Source: an uncultured Eubacteriales bacterium
GTDB taxonomy: Bacteria; Bacillota; Clostridia; Christensenellales; Borkfalkiaceae
Direction of reading: 5' to 3'
NCBI GenBank assembly: GCA_900545325.1
Contig: UQZE01000026.1
Location: 1 to 18,456, forward strand
DNA length: 18,456 bases
Made by a program: the position numbers and the translations under genes. The notes under the pieces are model-generated. The model saw only the letters and a program-made list of their open reading frames with translations, searched no databases and had not been told where the DNA came from. This document shows, piece after piece, positions 6,968 through 13,832 of the stretch (the first letter of the stretch is position 1; every line of letters begins with the position of its first letter).

Positions 6968-7552
6968 TTACAAAAATCTTTCCGCTCTTAATATCTCCGC
7001 CACGCGCTCGGCGGGAAGGCCGACCACGTTGGAATAACTGCCCTTTATCTCTCTCACGGGCACCCCGTCCTGTATGCCGTAGGCGCCCGCCTTGTCGAGC
7101 GGAGAACCCGTGGCGACGTACGCCGCGATAAAGCTTTCGCTCAGTTCGTCCAAAAAGACCTCGGTCGTAACGCATTCGCTGTACGTTTTGCCGCCCGTGA
7201 GAAAGGCAATGCCCGTCTTGACCTCGTGCCGCCTGCCGCTCAGAGCGCGGAGCATGCGGACGGCGTCCGCCCCGTCCTTCGGCTTGCCGAGGATTTCCCC
7301 GTCCAGCACCACCACGGAGTCCGCGCCGAGCACGGCGCGCGGTTCGTCTGCACGACCGCACATATGTCCGTTTACCGCGCCGAACACCCGCCCGGCCTTT
7401 GCCAGCGCGAGTTTTTTCACCGTTTCGTCGGGCGTGGGCGCGGCGATCGCCCTTTCGTCTATATCCGCGGGCGCCACCGTGAACGACGCGCCCAGCTCTT
7501 CGAGCAGGGTTTTGCGCCGCGGCGACGCGCTCGCCAAAATAAATTCTCTCAT
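6968..7552 (-). CDS. maf: Maf-family nucleoside triphosphate pyrophosphatase
   Basis: A 194-aa Maf/YhdE-type enzyme expected to hydrolyse dTTP, UTP or modified nucleotides; the family is linked to septum inhibition in Bacillus. Motifs: ILASASPRR (5-13), GADSVVV (76-82, catalytic Asp), LGKPKD, LRALSGRRHEVKTG (101-114), GAYGIQDG (156-163, usually GIQG) and EIKGSYSNVVGLP (168-180). The ATG at 7552 is chosen because the family begins here; the frame is open to a GTG at 7600, but that would translate a terminator hairpin. No ribosome site is visible before the ATG, and the T-tract of a terminator ends 10 nt upstream. It lies directly upstream of mreB, as in many bacteria. Confidence 0.93.
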   Translation of the reverse strand: MREFILASASPRRKTLLEELGASFTVAPADIDERAIAAPTPDETVKKLALAKAGRVFGAVNGHMCGRADEPRAVLGADSVVVLDGEILGKPKDGADAVRMLRALSGRRHEVKTGIAFLTGGKTYSECVTTEVFLDELSESFIAAYVATGSPLDKAGAYGIQDGVPVREIKGSYSNVVGLPAERVAEILRAERFL

Positions 7553-7561
7553 ATTTCTAAG

Positions 7562-7584
7562 AAAAACGCCGTGTTTCCACGGCG
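7562..7584 (-). terminator. Intrinsic terminator between ppx and maf
   Basis: On the minus strand CGCCGTG and CACGGCG form a perfect 7-bp stem around a GAAA tetraloop (stem 7567-7584), followed by TTTTT (7562-7566). It lies 29 nt after the ppx stop codon and ends only 10 nt before the maf ATG, leaving no room for a promoter between them. It may act as an attenuator rather than a full stop. Confidence 0.8.
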
Positions 7585-7612
7585 TACCCGGCCGCCGCAC
7601 GCGGCGCGCCGA

Positions 7613-9127
7613 TCATAAAATTTCCAAATTCTTTTTGAACACCTTTCTGAAATCCGGTCCGACCTGCAGGGCCGCGTTGATTTCCAGCGCGGCGTCGCCG
7701 TCGAGTTCGGTCTTCATGATGACGGAATCGCCCAAGATGTCGCAGTTGATGCCCTTGACCACCGAGGTCATGCTGCGGTCGAGCGCTTCCGCGATCCTCA
7801 GCATGATGCCCATTTTTTTGACGGCCTCCACGTCCTCGTCGCCGACGAGATCCCTGTATTTCACCCATTCCGCCGCGTTGATGTCCTCCATGGAGGTGCT
7901 CGCCGCAACGAAAGCCGCCAGCACGGTGTCGCGGTGGCTCAGACCGTAAATGTTGGCGTTCATGATGATGTAGCCGCTGTGCTTTTCAAAGTTATAGAAC
8001 TGCACCCGAGAGCCCGCCGCGTGCAAAGAAGCCGCGACCTTCAGGATTTTAAGGTGCTGGCGCGGGAACTTATGCAGCACGCGCAGCTGTTTGAAAAGCT
8101 GGATCGAAAGGTCGACCACCTGGTCGGTGTGCTGTTTGCTGCATCCGTAGTATTCCACCAGCCCCGCGAGGGAATAGCTCAGCACGTCCGAAACGGGCTT
8201 GTCCACCGTGGTGGGCACGGCATAGTTGAACAAAAGCCCCGTTCTGAGACCGCTGCCGCTGACGACGATATCGCCCAGATTCATGTATTTCTTGAAAGCC
8301 GATACCGCGGCGAGGGCGCTAGGCAGAATGTCCGCGCGGCCGCTCGAAAGGCCCTTTATCTTCTTCTTTCTGTCGAGTTCGAGGTTTTTGAGCATATCGT
8401 ACGTATGGTTGAACTCGACGTCTTTCAGCACGTAGTTGTGGATATTGCGCAGAGGATACTTGCGCATGATCTTCGCCATGCGGCAAAGGTTGCGGAACGA
8501 TCCGCCGACGCCGATTAGCTGCACTTCGGGGTCTACCGTTTTGAGCCAGGGCACGCGCTTCAGCTGTTCGGTGAAAAATTCCTCTATCTTTTCCGCCTGC
8601 TCCGCGGGGGGCAGGTTATCCATGGCGAAAAGCTCGGTCAGCGTGATGGCTCCGAAAGGCAGCGTTTCGTGCGCGAGAAGATTTCGCCTGTTGTAATACA
8701 CGATCTTCGTGCTGCCGCCGCCGATTTCAAGAATCAGTCCCTTGGGGATATCCATGGTGTTGATCACGCCCTTATAGACGTACATCGCCTCTTCCTCCGC
8801 GCTCAGCACCTTGAACTTTATGCCGCAGACGGAGGCGACTTCGTCGAGAAAACTGCGCTGGTTCTTCGCCTGGCGCACCGCGGCGGTCGCGACGGCGATC
8901 GTCCGTTCGATGCCGTAGGCGTCGCACAGCTTTCTGAACATTTTCAGCGTCTTAATGGTTTCCTGAATGCGCGCGGGTTTCAAAAACCCGTCCCTTTCCA
9001 TGCCTTCGCCCAGACGAGGGGCTTCCTTCAACTGATCGATCACGTAAAAGTGTCCGCTTTCCGTGACCTCTACGATAAGTAATCTTGCCGTGTTCGATCC
9101 GAGATCGATGATCGCTATTCTTTCCAA
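7613..9127 (-). CDS. ppx: Ppx/GppA-family phosphatase with C-terminal HD-like domain
   Basis: A 504-aa member of the exopolyphosphatase / pppGpp phosphatase family. The N-terminal ASKHA-fold part has IDLGSNTARLLI (7-18), AVATAAVR (78-85), LSAEEEAMYVYKG (108-120, the acidic catalytic region) and LEIGGGST (133-140). The C-terminal part (about 320-504) matches the HD-like domain: LHAAG near residue 366, then EKHSGYIIMNANIYGLSHRD. The usual LHDIG pair is replaced by LHAAG, so that half is unlikely to be a metal phosphohydrolase and probably serves binding or dimerisation. Whether it cleaves polyphosphate or pppGpp is not decidable from sequence. Start: ATG with GGAGTGAAGG upstream. It has its own promoter at 9228-9256. 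Confidence 0.92.
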   Translation of the reverse strand: MERIAIIDLGSNTARLLIVEVTESGHFYVIDQLKEAPRLGEGMERDGFLKPARIQETIKTLKMFRKLCDAYGIERTIAVATAAVRQAKNQRSFLDEVASVCGIKFKVLSAEEEAMYVYKGVINTMDIPKGLILEIGGGSTKIVYYNRRNLLAHETLPFGAITLTELFAMDNLPPAEQAEKIEEFFTEQLKRVPWLKTVDPEVQLIGVGGSFRNLCRMAKIMRKYPLRNIHNYVLKDVEFNHTYDMLKNLELDRKKKIKGLSSGRADILPSALAAVSAFKKYMNLGDIVVSGSGLRTGLLFNYAVPTTVDKPVSDVLSYSLAGLVEYYGCSKQHTDQVVDLSIQLFKQLRVLHKFPRQHLKILKVAASLHAAGSRVQFYNFEKHSGYIIMNANIYGLSHRDTVLAAFVAASTSMEDINAAEWVKYRDLVGDEDVEAVKKMGIMLRIAEALDRSMTSVVKGINCDILGDSVIMKTELDGDAALEINAALQVGPDFRKVFKKNLEIL

Positions 9128-9227
9128 TGTCCTTCACTCCCGTTATAATGTTGCATTTTCCTATCGAAAAAATCTACCCTCGCCGAAAAGAGCGCAAGTG
9201 TGAATTTAATCAACAATTTTCGTAATC

Positions 9228-9256
9228 ATTATATCACAAACTTCGGCGCTTGTACA
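9228..9256 (-). promoter_or_regulatory. Extended -10 promoter of ppx
   Basis: On the minus strand: TGTACA (9251-9256, four of six -35 bases), a 17-bp spacer, and TATAAT (9228-9233) preceded by TGA, giving a full extended -10 motif. Predicted start near 9221, leaving a leader of about 94 nt before the ppx ATG. Confidence 0.7.
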
Positions 9257-9428
9257 TACCGTTTTCGCATTTTTGTGCAGATTTTTATGCTTTTTTCCCG
9301 AACTTTTTTCCGTTTTGAAATATTTCAAACTTTTTGTAAAATTTTTACATTTTTACGGCAAAAAAAACGAGCCGCGGCGACATAATCCGACTTAAAACGG
9401 GAAAAATCCATTAGACATTCTGCACAAA
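9257..9428. other. AT-rich gene-free spacer with two palindromes
   Basis: This stretch between the tauE-like pair and the ppx promoter holds no credible reading frame. It contains a perfect 16-bp palindrome TTTGAAATATTTCAAA (9314-9329). Six bases further on there is a second one (9335-9349) with 7-nt arms TGTAAAA and TTTTACA around one base. A run of eight A on the plus strand (9361-9368) gives a T-run after the tauE pair, but I could not find a convincing stem, so no terminator is called. Confidence 0.5.
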
Positions 9429-9797
9429 TTATTCTTCCTTCCGGAACACCGAACAGAACTGAAACACCGACAGCGCGGCGAGAAAGCCGCCGAAGAGTTT
9501 CCCCAGCAGCTCGCCTTCGGTATTTTTTGCGGCGAAACACCCCAAAACGGCGAAAAGAAGGGCGGGAACGATGACGAAAAGCGACTTTTTGTATTCCACC
9601 AGCCCGTTTTTGAAATGAATGACGAGCGCCACCACCGCCATGGGCAGAAAGGATATGAGATTGAGCGCCTGCGCCGCGTGCTGATCGACGTTCATGAAGA
9701 TGCTCAGCAGGGGTATGAGCACCGTGCCGCCGCCCATGCCCATGCCGCCGAGCAGTCCGCCGGCAAGCCCTGCCAGCGCGAAATATACGTATTCCAT
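9429..9797 (-). CDS. TauE/SafE (TSUP) half-transporter, second subunit
   Basis: A 122-aa membrane protein made of about four hydrophobic segments. GLAGGLLGGMGMGGGTVLIP (9-28) is the glycine-rich signature of one DUF81/TauE repeat, followed by HAAQALNLISFLPMAVVAL. Full TauE/SafE proteins are about 250 aa with two such repeats; this is one repeat. The family exports or imports sulfur-containing or organic anions such as sulfite or sulfoacetate; the substrate is unknown here. Its own ribosome site AGGAGG overlaps the stop codon of the preceding half gene, and the gap is 9 nt. It therefore looks like an independently translated subunit, not a frameshift remnant. The C-terminus ends in charged KEE. 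Confidence 0.88.
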   Translation of the reverse strand: MEYVYFALAGLAGGLLGGMGMGGGTVLIPLLSIFMNVDQHAAQALNLISFLPMAVVALVIHFKNGLVEYKKSLFVIVPALLFAVLGCFAAKNTEGELLGKLFGGFLAALSVFQFCSVFRKEE

Positions 9798-9806
9798 AAA
9801 AACCTC

Positions 9807-10208
9807 CTAAAAGAACAGCATTTTCAGCCCCGCCGCCAGCATGACCAGCGCGAAAACCGCGCTCACCCACTTGGCGGAGAGCTTTTTCAGAAGAAAGGCC
9901 CCCGCTATTCCTCCCGCGAGCACGCCCGCGCTCACGGGCAAACCCGAAGAAAGCGAAAAGTTGCCGAAAGCAGCATACAGGATTCCGCTCAGCGCCGACA
10001 CGGGCAGAATGATCAAAATAGCGGTAGCGTGTGCGTTTTTAACGGGCATTTTCGAAAGAAAGGTCAGCATCGGCACGACGAGCATGCCGCCGCCTCCGCC
10101 GAACAGTCCGTTCACCAGCCCCGTAACGATCCCCGCGCAGATCAGGGGCACGATCTCCCCCGCGATCTCTCCCGCGGGGCGTTTTTTGAATGAAAGCGTC
10201 TTTTCCAT
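9807..10208 (-). CDS. TauE/SafE (TSUP) half-transporter, first subunit
   Basis: A 133-aa membrane protein carrying the other TauE repeat. AGIVTGLVNGLFGGGGGMLV (25-44) is the signature, followed by HATAILIILPVSALSG. Residues 1-15 are a basic, cytoplasmic-type lead. The frame extends to a TTG at 10265, but ATG at 10208 fits the family better; neither has a strong ribosome site (AAGG lies almost against the ATG). A TATAAT on the minus strand (10304-10309) could be its -10, overlapping the -10 of the divergent surface-protein gene. It most likely pairs with the product of the next gene to make one complete transporter. Confidence 0.87.
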   Translation of the reverse strand: MEKTLSFKKRPAGEIAGEIVPLICAGIVTGLVNGLFGGGGGMLVVPMLTFLSKMPVKNAHATAILIILPVSALSGILYAAFGNFSLSSGLPVSAGVLAGGIAGAFLLKKLSAKWVSAVFALVMLAAGLKMLFF

Positions 10209-10284
10209 ACCTTGGAGTATGCGCTTTATTTGCGTTTTTATTTGGCATAAATTTGGAAAAAGCAAAAAAAACGCAGTGATTGAT

Positions 10285-10313
10285 TTGCTTTTTTATTTAA
10301 AATATTATATACT
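10285..10313 (+). promoter_or_regulatory. Promoter of the 1037-aa surface protein
   Basis: TTGCTT (10285-10290), a 17-bp spacer, and TATACT (10308-10313, five of six bases). The predicted start near 10320 is followed by AAGGTGA and the ATG at 10356. On the other strand TATAAT (10304-10309) faces it for the tauE pair, so the two -10 boxes overlap. Ten-base arms AAAAAGCAAA (10257-10266) and TTTGCTTTTT (10284-10293) form an inverted repeat that takes in the -35. Confidence 0.6.
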
Positions 10314-10355
10314 ATTCGTAACGTTTAAAAATCTAACTTTAAAAAAGGTGAATGT

Positions 10356-13300
10356 ATGACCGGTACGAAATCAAACAAACTCAAATCTTTCCTCATATTC
10401 CTTTTGGTTTTGCTATTGTCCGTTTCACTTGCCTTCGCCGCCGCATGCGCAAAAAGCGATGACGACGACGATGACGAAACGAACTATTCCAAAACGGAAA
10501 CGGACGAACAGGAAATTACCAACGGGAATTTCGAATTCGGCACCTCTTCCGCAGATCCCGAAGACTTCCCCTATACCTCCATTTCCGGCTGGACGCGCGC
10601 GGTGGACAACTCCGCGGCATCCTCGAAAGTGGATTCGGGCATCGTGAACACCGAAGAGAAAGCCTTCGGCGCCGCGATGGACGAGCTTATCGCCAACAGC
10701 ACATTCCTCGACTGGGCTAAAAACGAATATAAAGCCCGTATCGACGCCGAAGCGACCGAAGAGAAGGCCAAGGAAGAACTCGGCGAAAGCGCCGACAGCG
10801 AGGCCGTGGAAGAATGGATCGACGCCAAGGTGAACGAGATCATCAAGGAAGAGTTTGAAAATCCCGGCACGCACGAAGGCGCGGAAGGCACCAACGTGAT
10901 GATGCTCAACAACTACGTTTCCACCCTCGGCAAGGGCACGGCGCAGAAGGTAACTTCCTCCACTTCGCTCACCCTTACGCCCGACACTTACGGCAAGATC
11001 ACCGTGTGGGTGAAGACGGGCGACATGAAACCCGCAAACAACGTAGGCGAAGGCAATTACGGCGCGAATATCCGCCTTTCCAACACGATATCCTCCATCA
11101 CGCAGGACGAATACAGCATTTCCGATATCGATACCGAAGGAAAGTGGGAACAGTACACGTTCTACGTGAGGGCGAACGACTTTCTCGACAGCACGGTGAA
11201 AGTGGTGCTCGGCCTGGGCTACGGCAACGGCAAGACCACCAATTCCGACGACTTTGTGGAAGGCACCGCGTATTTTGACGACGTGGTTTACGAAGAGATA
11301 GAAACTCTGCCCGACGGCATAAATTTCGACAATGCGGATACGCCGACCGTCAAGGACGAATCCTCCTCCGAAAAAACGGAGGCCACGGTGGACGCAGATA
11401 CAAAAGTCGCGCTGTACGACATGAACACCGACTACTTCTATTCCGCCCTGACCGATTTCAAGACCGAGGCGAAACAGACGGACACCAACGTGGGCGAAGG
11501 CGCGAGCAACATACCCGCGGGCGCGACGTTCTCTTCCTCGCAGACTGCGGACGGCTTCAAAGTGGAACAGTCGAAAACGAGCACCTCGGTCAAAATAACC
11601 GCTAAGGGCGGGAACTTCATCGTAAAGCCTGACAGCTACACGATGATCTCTTTCAAACTTTCGATGTCGCTTTCCAAACTGCAGAGGAGCGGCCTCACCG
11701 TGTACGTGCACGACGTGAACGGCGAGGACGTAAATCACCAGAAAGCGCTCGACAACGTGATTATCGAAGAGGACGATACGTATACGATCATCGTCAAGAA
11801 CAACTTCAAAAATCCCGAAGACGAACCGAATAAATATCCCGAGAGAGAATTTTACCTCGAATTCATCTTCGGACCGGTCAACGTAGCCACCACGACCGAT
11901 CCCTCCATGTACACCACCGGTTCCTACACCGTAAGCGACCTCCTTTGGCAGTCGGGATCGCTCGACGAGGAAAGCTACACCGAGGACGCCGAAGGCGACA
12001 CCAACATCAATTACTACAACGTTTATTCGCTGATTTCGAACGCTTCGGGCAGCGGCAACACCTTTGCCCTTTCGGCCTATGCCGGCTGGAAGAGCGACTA
12101 TACCGACGAGGACGAGGAAGACGCCTACTCCTTTACGGCGGCGTACAGCGACAAGGGCCGTATCGAAAGCGCGCCTGCGAAAGTTTCCGACTACGCGGGC
12201 ATGGAACATTACCTCACGACCTACTCCTCCGCGAGTTCCAACCCGACGGCGGGACTGATCAATACGAAATATTTGGACAACTATAATATCGAAGGACTGA
12301 AAGAGGCCCTCGATTACGACGACAAGGAAGGCGAAAGCGCGCAGCCGCTCATGATCTACAACAAGACCGCGGGCGCATACGGCTTCGCTTCCGAGGCGCA
12401 GACGCTTGCGGCGAGCTCTTATGCGACGGTCAGCGTGCGCGTGAGAGTTACCGGCGGCGCGGCGGCGTATATCTATCTCGCGAGCACCAAGCGCGGCGAC
12501 GAACTGAGCGTTCTGAAACACGCGTACACGGGCAACGACGGCAAAGAATACAGCAATCTCCTCGCCGTGAAAGTTACCGAAGACATGATGGCGAAAGACG
12601 GCTGGGCGACGGTCAACTTCTATCTCGCGTCCGGCAAAGAGGATATTTCCTACAGACTGGAACTCTGGAACGGCGAAAGGGTGGCGAACGAAAACGACGA
12701 AGGTCAGACTTCGCAGGGTTTCGTATTCTTCGATGACGTGTCGTTCGGCACTTCGTTCGACGAAACGACCGTTCTGGACGACGCGGTTAAAAACGTGCTT
12801 ATCGACGAAAGCGACAAAGTGTATTACACCAGACCGCTGACCGAAGACGAGATCGAATACAACAAAGACCAGAAGGACGACGACGATAAGATCAGCTATA
12901 AACCCGGCGTGGTCTGGGCGAGCAATCTGGACGAAAACGGCGGCGGCTGGAAAGAAGAGGCTTTCGTTTATGCGATCTACAACACGATAGATCCCGTAGA
13001 ATCCACGCTTCCCTCGGACGATGAAACGGACGACGGCAGCACGGGAACGGGCTGTGCGGACATAGACCACTCGACGTTCTGGCTCTCCCTGTCCTCCCTG
13101 CTTCTCGGCATCGCGCTCCTCGCTGCGATCGTGATGCTGATCGTGAAATCGGTCATGAAGAGGAGGAAAGCGAGAAAGAGCGACGCGAAAGCGCAGTATA
13201 AGATCACGAGCCGCAACAAGACCAACGCGGCGGTCAGGGCGAAGAAAGAGCAGGCGGCAAAAGAAACGCCCGTTTACGAACCCGACGCCGACGAAGCGGA

Positions 13301-13469
13301 ACCCGAGGCGGAAGAAAAGGAAGAATACACCTACGGCGACGTGCTGGAGGACTTCGGCGACGAAGAGGAAAGCGCGGATAAAGACGACACGGTGGAAGAG
13401 ATCGACGAACCCGAAACCATTGAGGAAAACGTCGAGATCAAAACCGACGACGAAGACAAAAAAGAATAA
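10356..13469 (+). CDS. Large surface protein: signal segment, beta-sandwich modules, C-terminal TM helix, acidic tail
   Basis: A 1037-aa protein of unknown function. Residues 1-30 are a signal peptide (Lys-rich start, hydrophobic 11-27) ending AAAC, so Cys31 could be a weak lipobox; otherwise signal peptidase would cut near AFA-A. An Asp-rich linker (35-40) follows. Three beta-rich modules resemble CBM4/9-type jelly rolls. Module A runs from NGNFEFG (56-62) and SGW (77-79) to GTAYFDDVVYEEI (303-315), with a charged helical insert at about 100-170. Module B covers about 345-535. Module C ends QGFVFFDDVSF (787-797). A helix FWLSLSSLLLGIALLAAIVM and LIV (908-930) crosses the membrane, then KRRKARK stops transfer, leaving a 107-aa tail that becomes strongly acidic. 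Strong ribosome site, promoter and terminator. Glycan binding is inferred, not shown. Confidence 0.88.
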   Translation: MTGTKSNKLKSFLIFLLVLLLSVSLAFAAACAKSDDDDDDETNYSKTETDEQEITNGNFEFGTSSADPEDFPYTSISGWTRAVDNSAASSKVDSGIVNTEEKAFGAAMDELIANSTFLDWAKNEYKARIDAEATEEKAKEELGESADSEAVEEWIDAKVNEIIKEEFENPGTHEGAEGTNVMMLNNYVSTLGKGTAQKVTSSTSLTLTPDTYGKITVWVKTGDMKPANNVGEGNYGANIRLSNTISSITQDEYSISDIDTEGKWEQYTFYVRANDFLDSTVKVVLGLGYGNGKTTNSDDFVEGTAYFDDVVYEEIETLPDGINFDNADTPTVKDESSSEKTEATVDADTKVALYDMNTDYFYSALTDFKTEAKQTDTNVGEGASNIPAGATFSSSQTADGFKVEQSKTSTSVKITAKGGNFIVKPDSYTMISFKLSMSLSKLQRSGLTVYVHDVNGEDVNHQKALDNVIIEEDDTYTIIVKNNFKNPEDEPNKYPEREFYLEFIFGPVNVATTTDPSMYTTGSYTVSDLLWQSGSLDEESYTEDAEGDTNINYYNVYSLISNASGSGNTFALSAYAGWKSDYTDEDEEDAYSFTAAYSDKGRIESAPAKVSDYAGMEHYLTTYSSASSNPTAGLINTKYLDNYNIEGLKEALDYDDKEGESAQPLMIYNKTAGAYGFASEAQTLAASSYATVSVRVRVTGGAAAYIYLASTKRGDELSVLKHAYTGNDGKEYSNLLAVKVTEDMMAKDGWATVNFYLASGKEDISYRLELWNGERVANENDEGQTSQGFVFFDDVSFGTSFDETTVLDDAVKNVLIDESDKVYYTRPLTEDEIEYNKDQKDDDDKISYKPGVVWASNLDENGGGWKEEAFVYAIYNTIDPVESTLPSDDETDDGSTGTGCADIDHSTFWLSLSSLLLGIALLAAIVMLIVKSVMKRRKARKSDAKAQYKITSRNKTNAAVRAKKEQAAKETPVYEPDADEAEPEAEEKEEYTYGDVLEDFGDEEESADKDDTVEEIDEPETIEENVEIKTDDEDKKE

Positions 13470-13483
13470 ACCGTAAAACGGCA

Positions 13484-13521
13484 AAACCGCCGCGGCCATG
13501 AGCCGCGGCGGTTTCATTTTT
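13484..13521 (+). terminator. Strong intrinsic terminator after the surface-protein gene
   Basis: A perfect 13-bp stem, AAACCGCCGCGGC (13484-13496) and GCCGCGGCGGTTT (13502-13514), encloses a 5-nt loop. After one base-pair break it is followed by ATTTTT (13516-13521). It lies 15 nt after the stop codon. Confidence 0.92.
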
Positions 13522-13832
13522 CGGCGCGCTTAATCGCGGCGGATACCCGCATTGCGGAACATATCTCCGCGCTCCTGCAACAGGCGCCGACGGAACGGCC
13601 TTGTTTTTTCCGCGTCCGTTCCGCCCTTCGTCTGTCCGCACCGCATTGACGGCCCTTCCCCGCGTTTCCGCCGCGCGATCCAAAACGAACCCGCCCGCAC
13701 CGCCGCCTCGTATACGCGGAACGCCCCCGCCCGCTTTTCTCCGCCCGCGCCGCGCCCGGCCCCGCGCGATTTTTACGCAAAATTTTACCGCCGATCTCGC
13801 TTTTTTTGCGAAAACTGCATATAGATATTAAT
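13522..13832. other. Gene-free, C-rich spacer before murG
   Basis: About 310 bp with no supported gene. Long frames on both strands run through it, but all are Arg/Pro/Ala-rich shadows without ribosome sites. The plus strand is unusually C-rich, especially at about 13690-13770, so the minus strand is G-rich with several GGG runs. Near the murG end an inverted repeat CGCAAAA (13776-13782) / TTTTGCG (13804-13810) is seen. TATAGA (13820-13825) is a possible murG -10; no good -35 accompanies it. Confidence 0.5.

Noticed and set aside
9797..9807. Frameshifted single TauE gene
   Set aside because: The two halves are separated by a stop codon, a 9-nt gap and a dedicated AGGAGG ribosome site, each half being one complete repeat.
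10257..10293. Inverted repeat AAAAAGCAAA/TTTGCTTTTT as a terminator
   Set aside because: The stem is mostly A/T with a 17-nt loop and it lies in a divergent promoter region, where no gene ends.
10425..13517. Antisense frame of 1030 aa opposite the large surface-protein gene
   Set aside because: Its product is a Val/Phe/Arg/His-rich mirror of the sense codons, without ribosome site, domains or membrane plan. The sense gene has promoter, ribosome site, signal peptide, TM helix and terminator.
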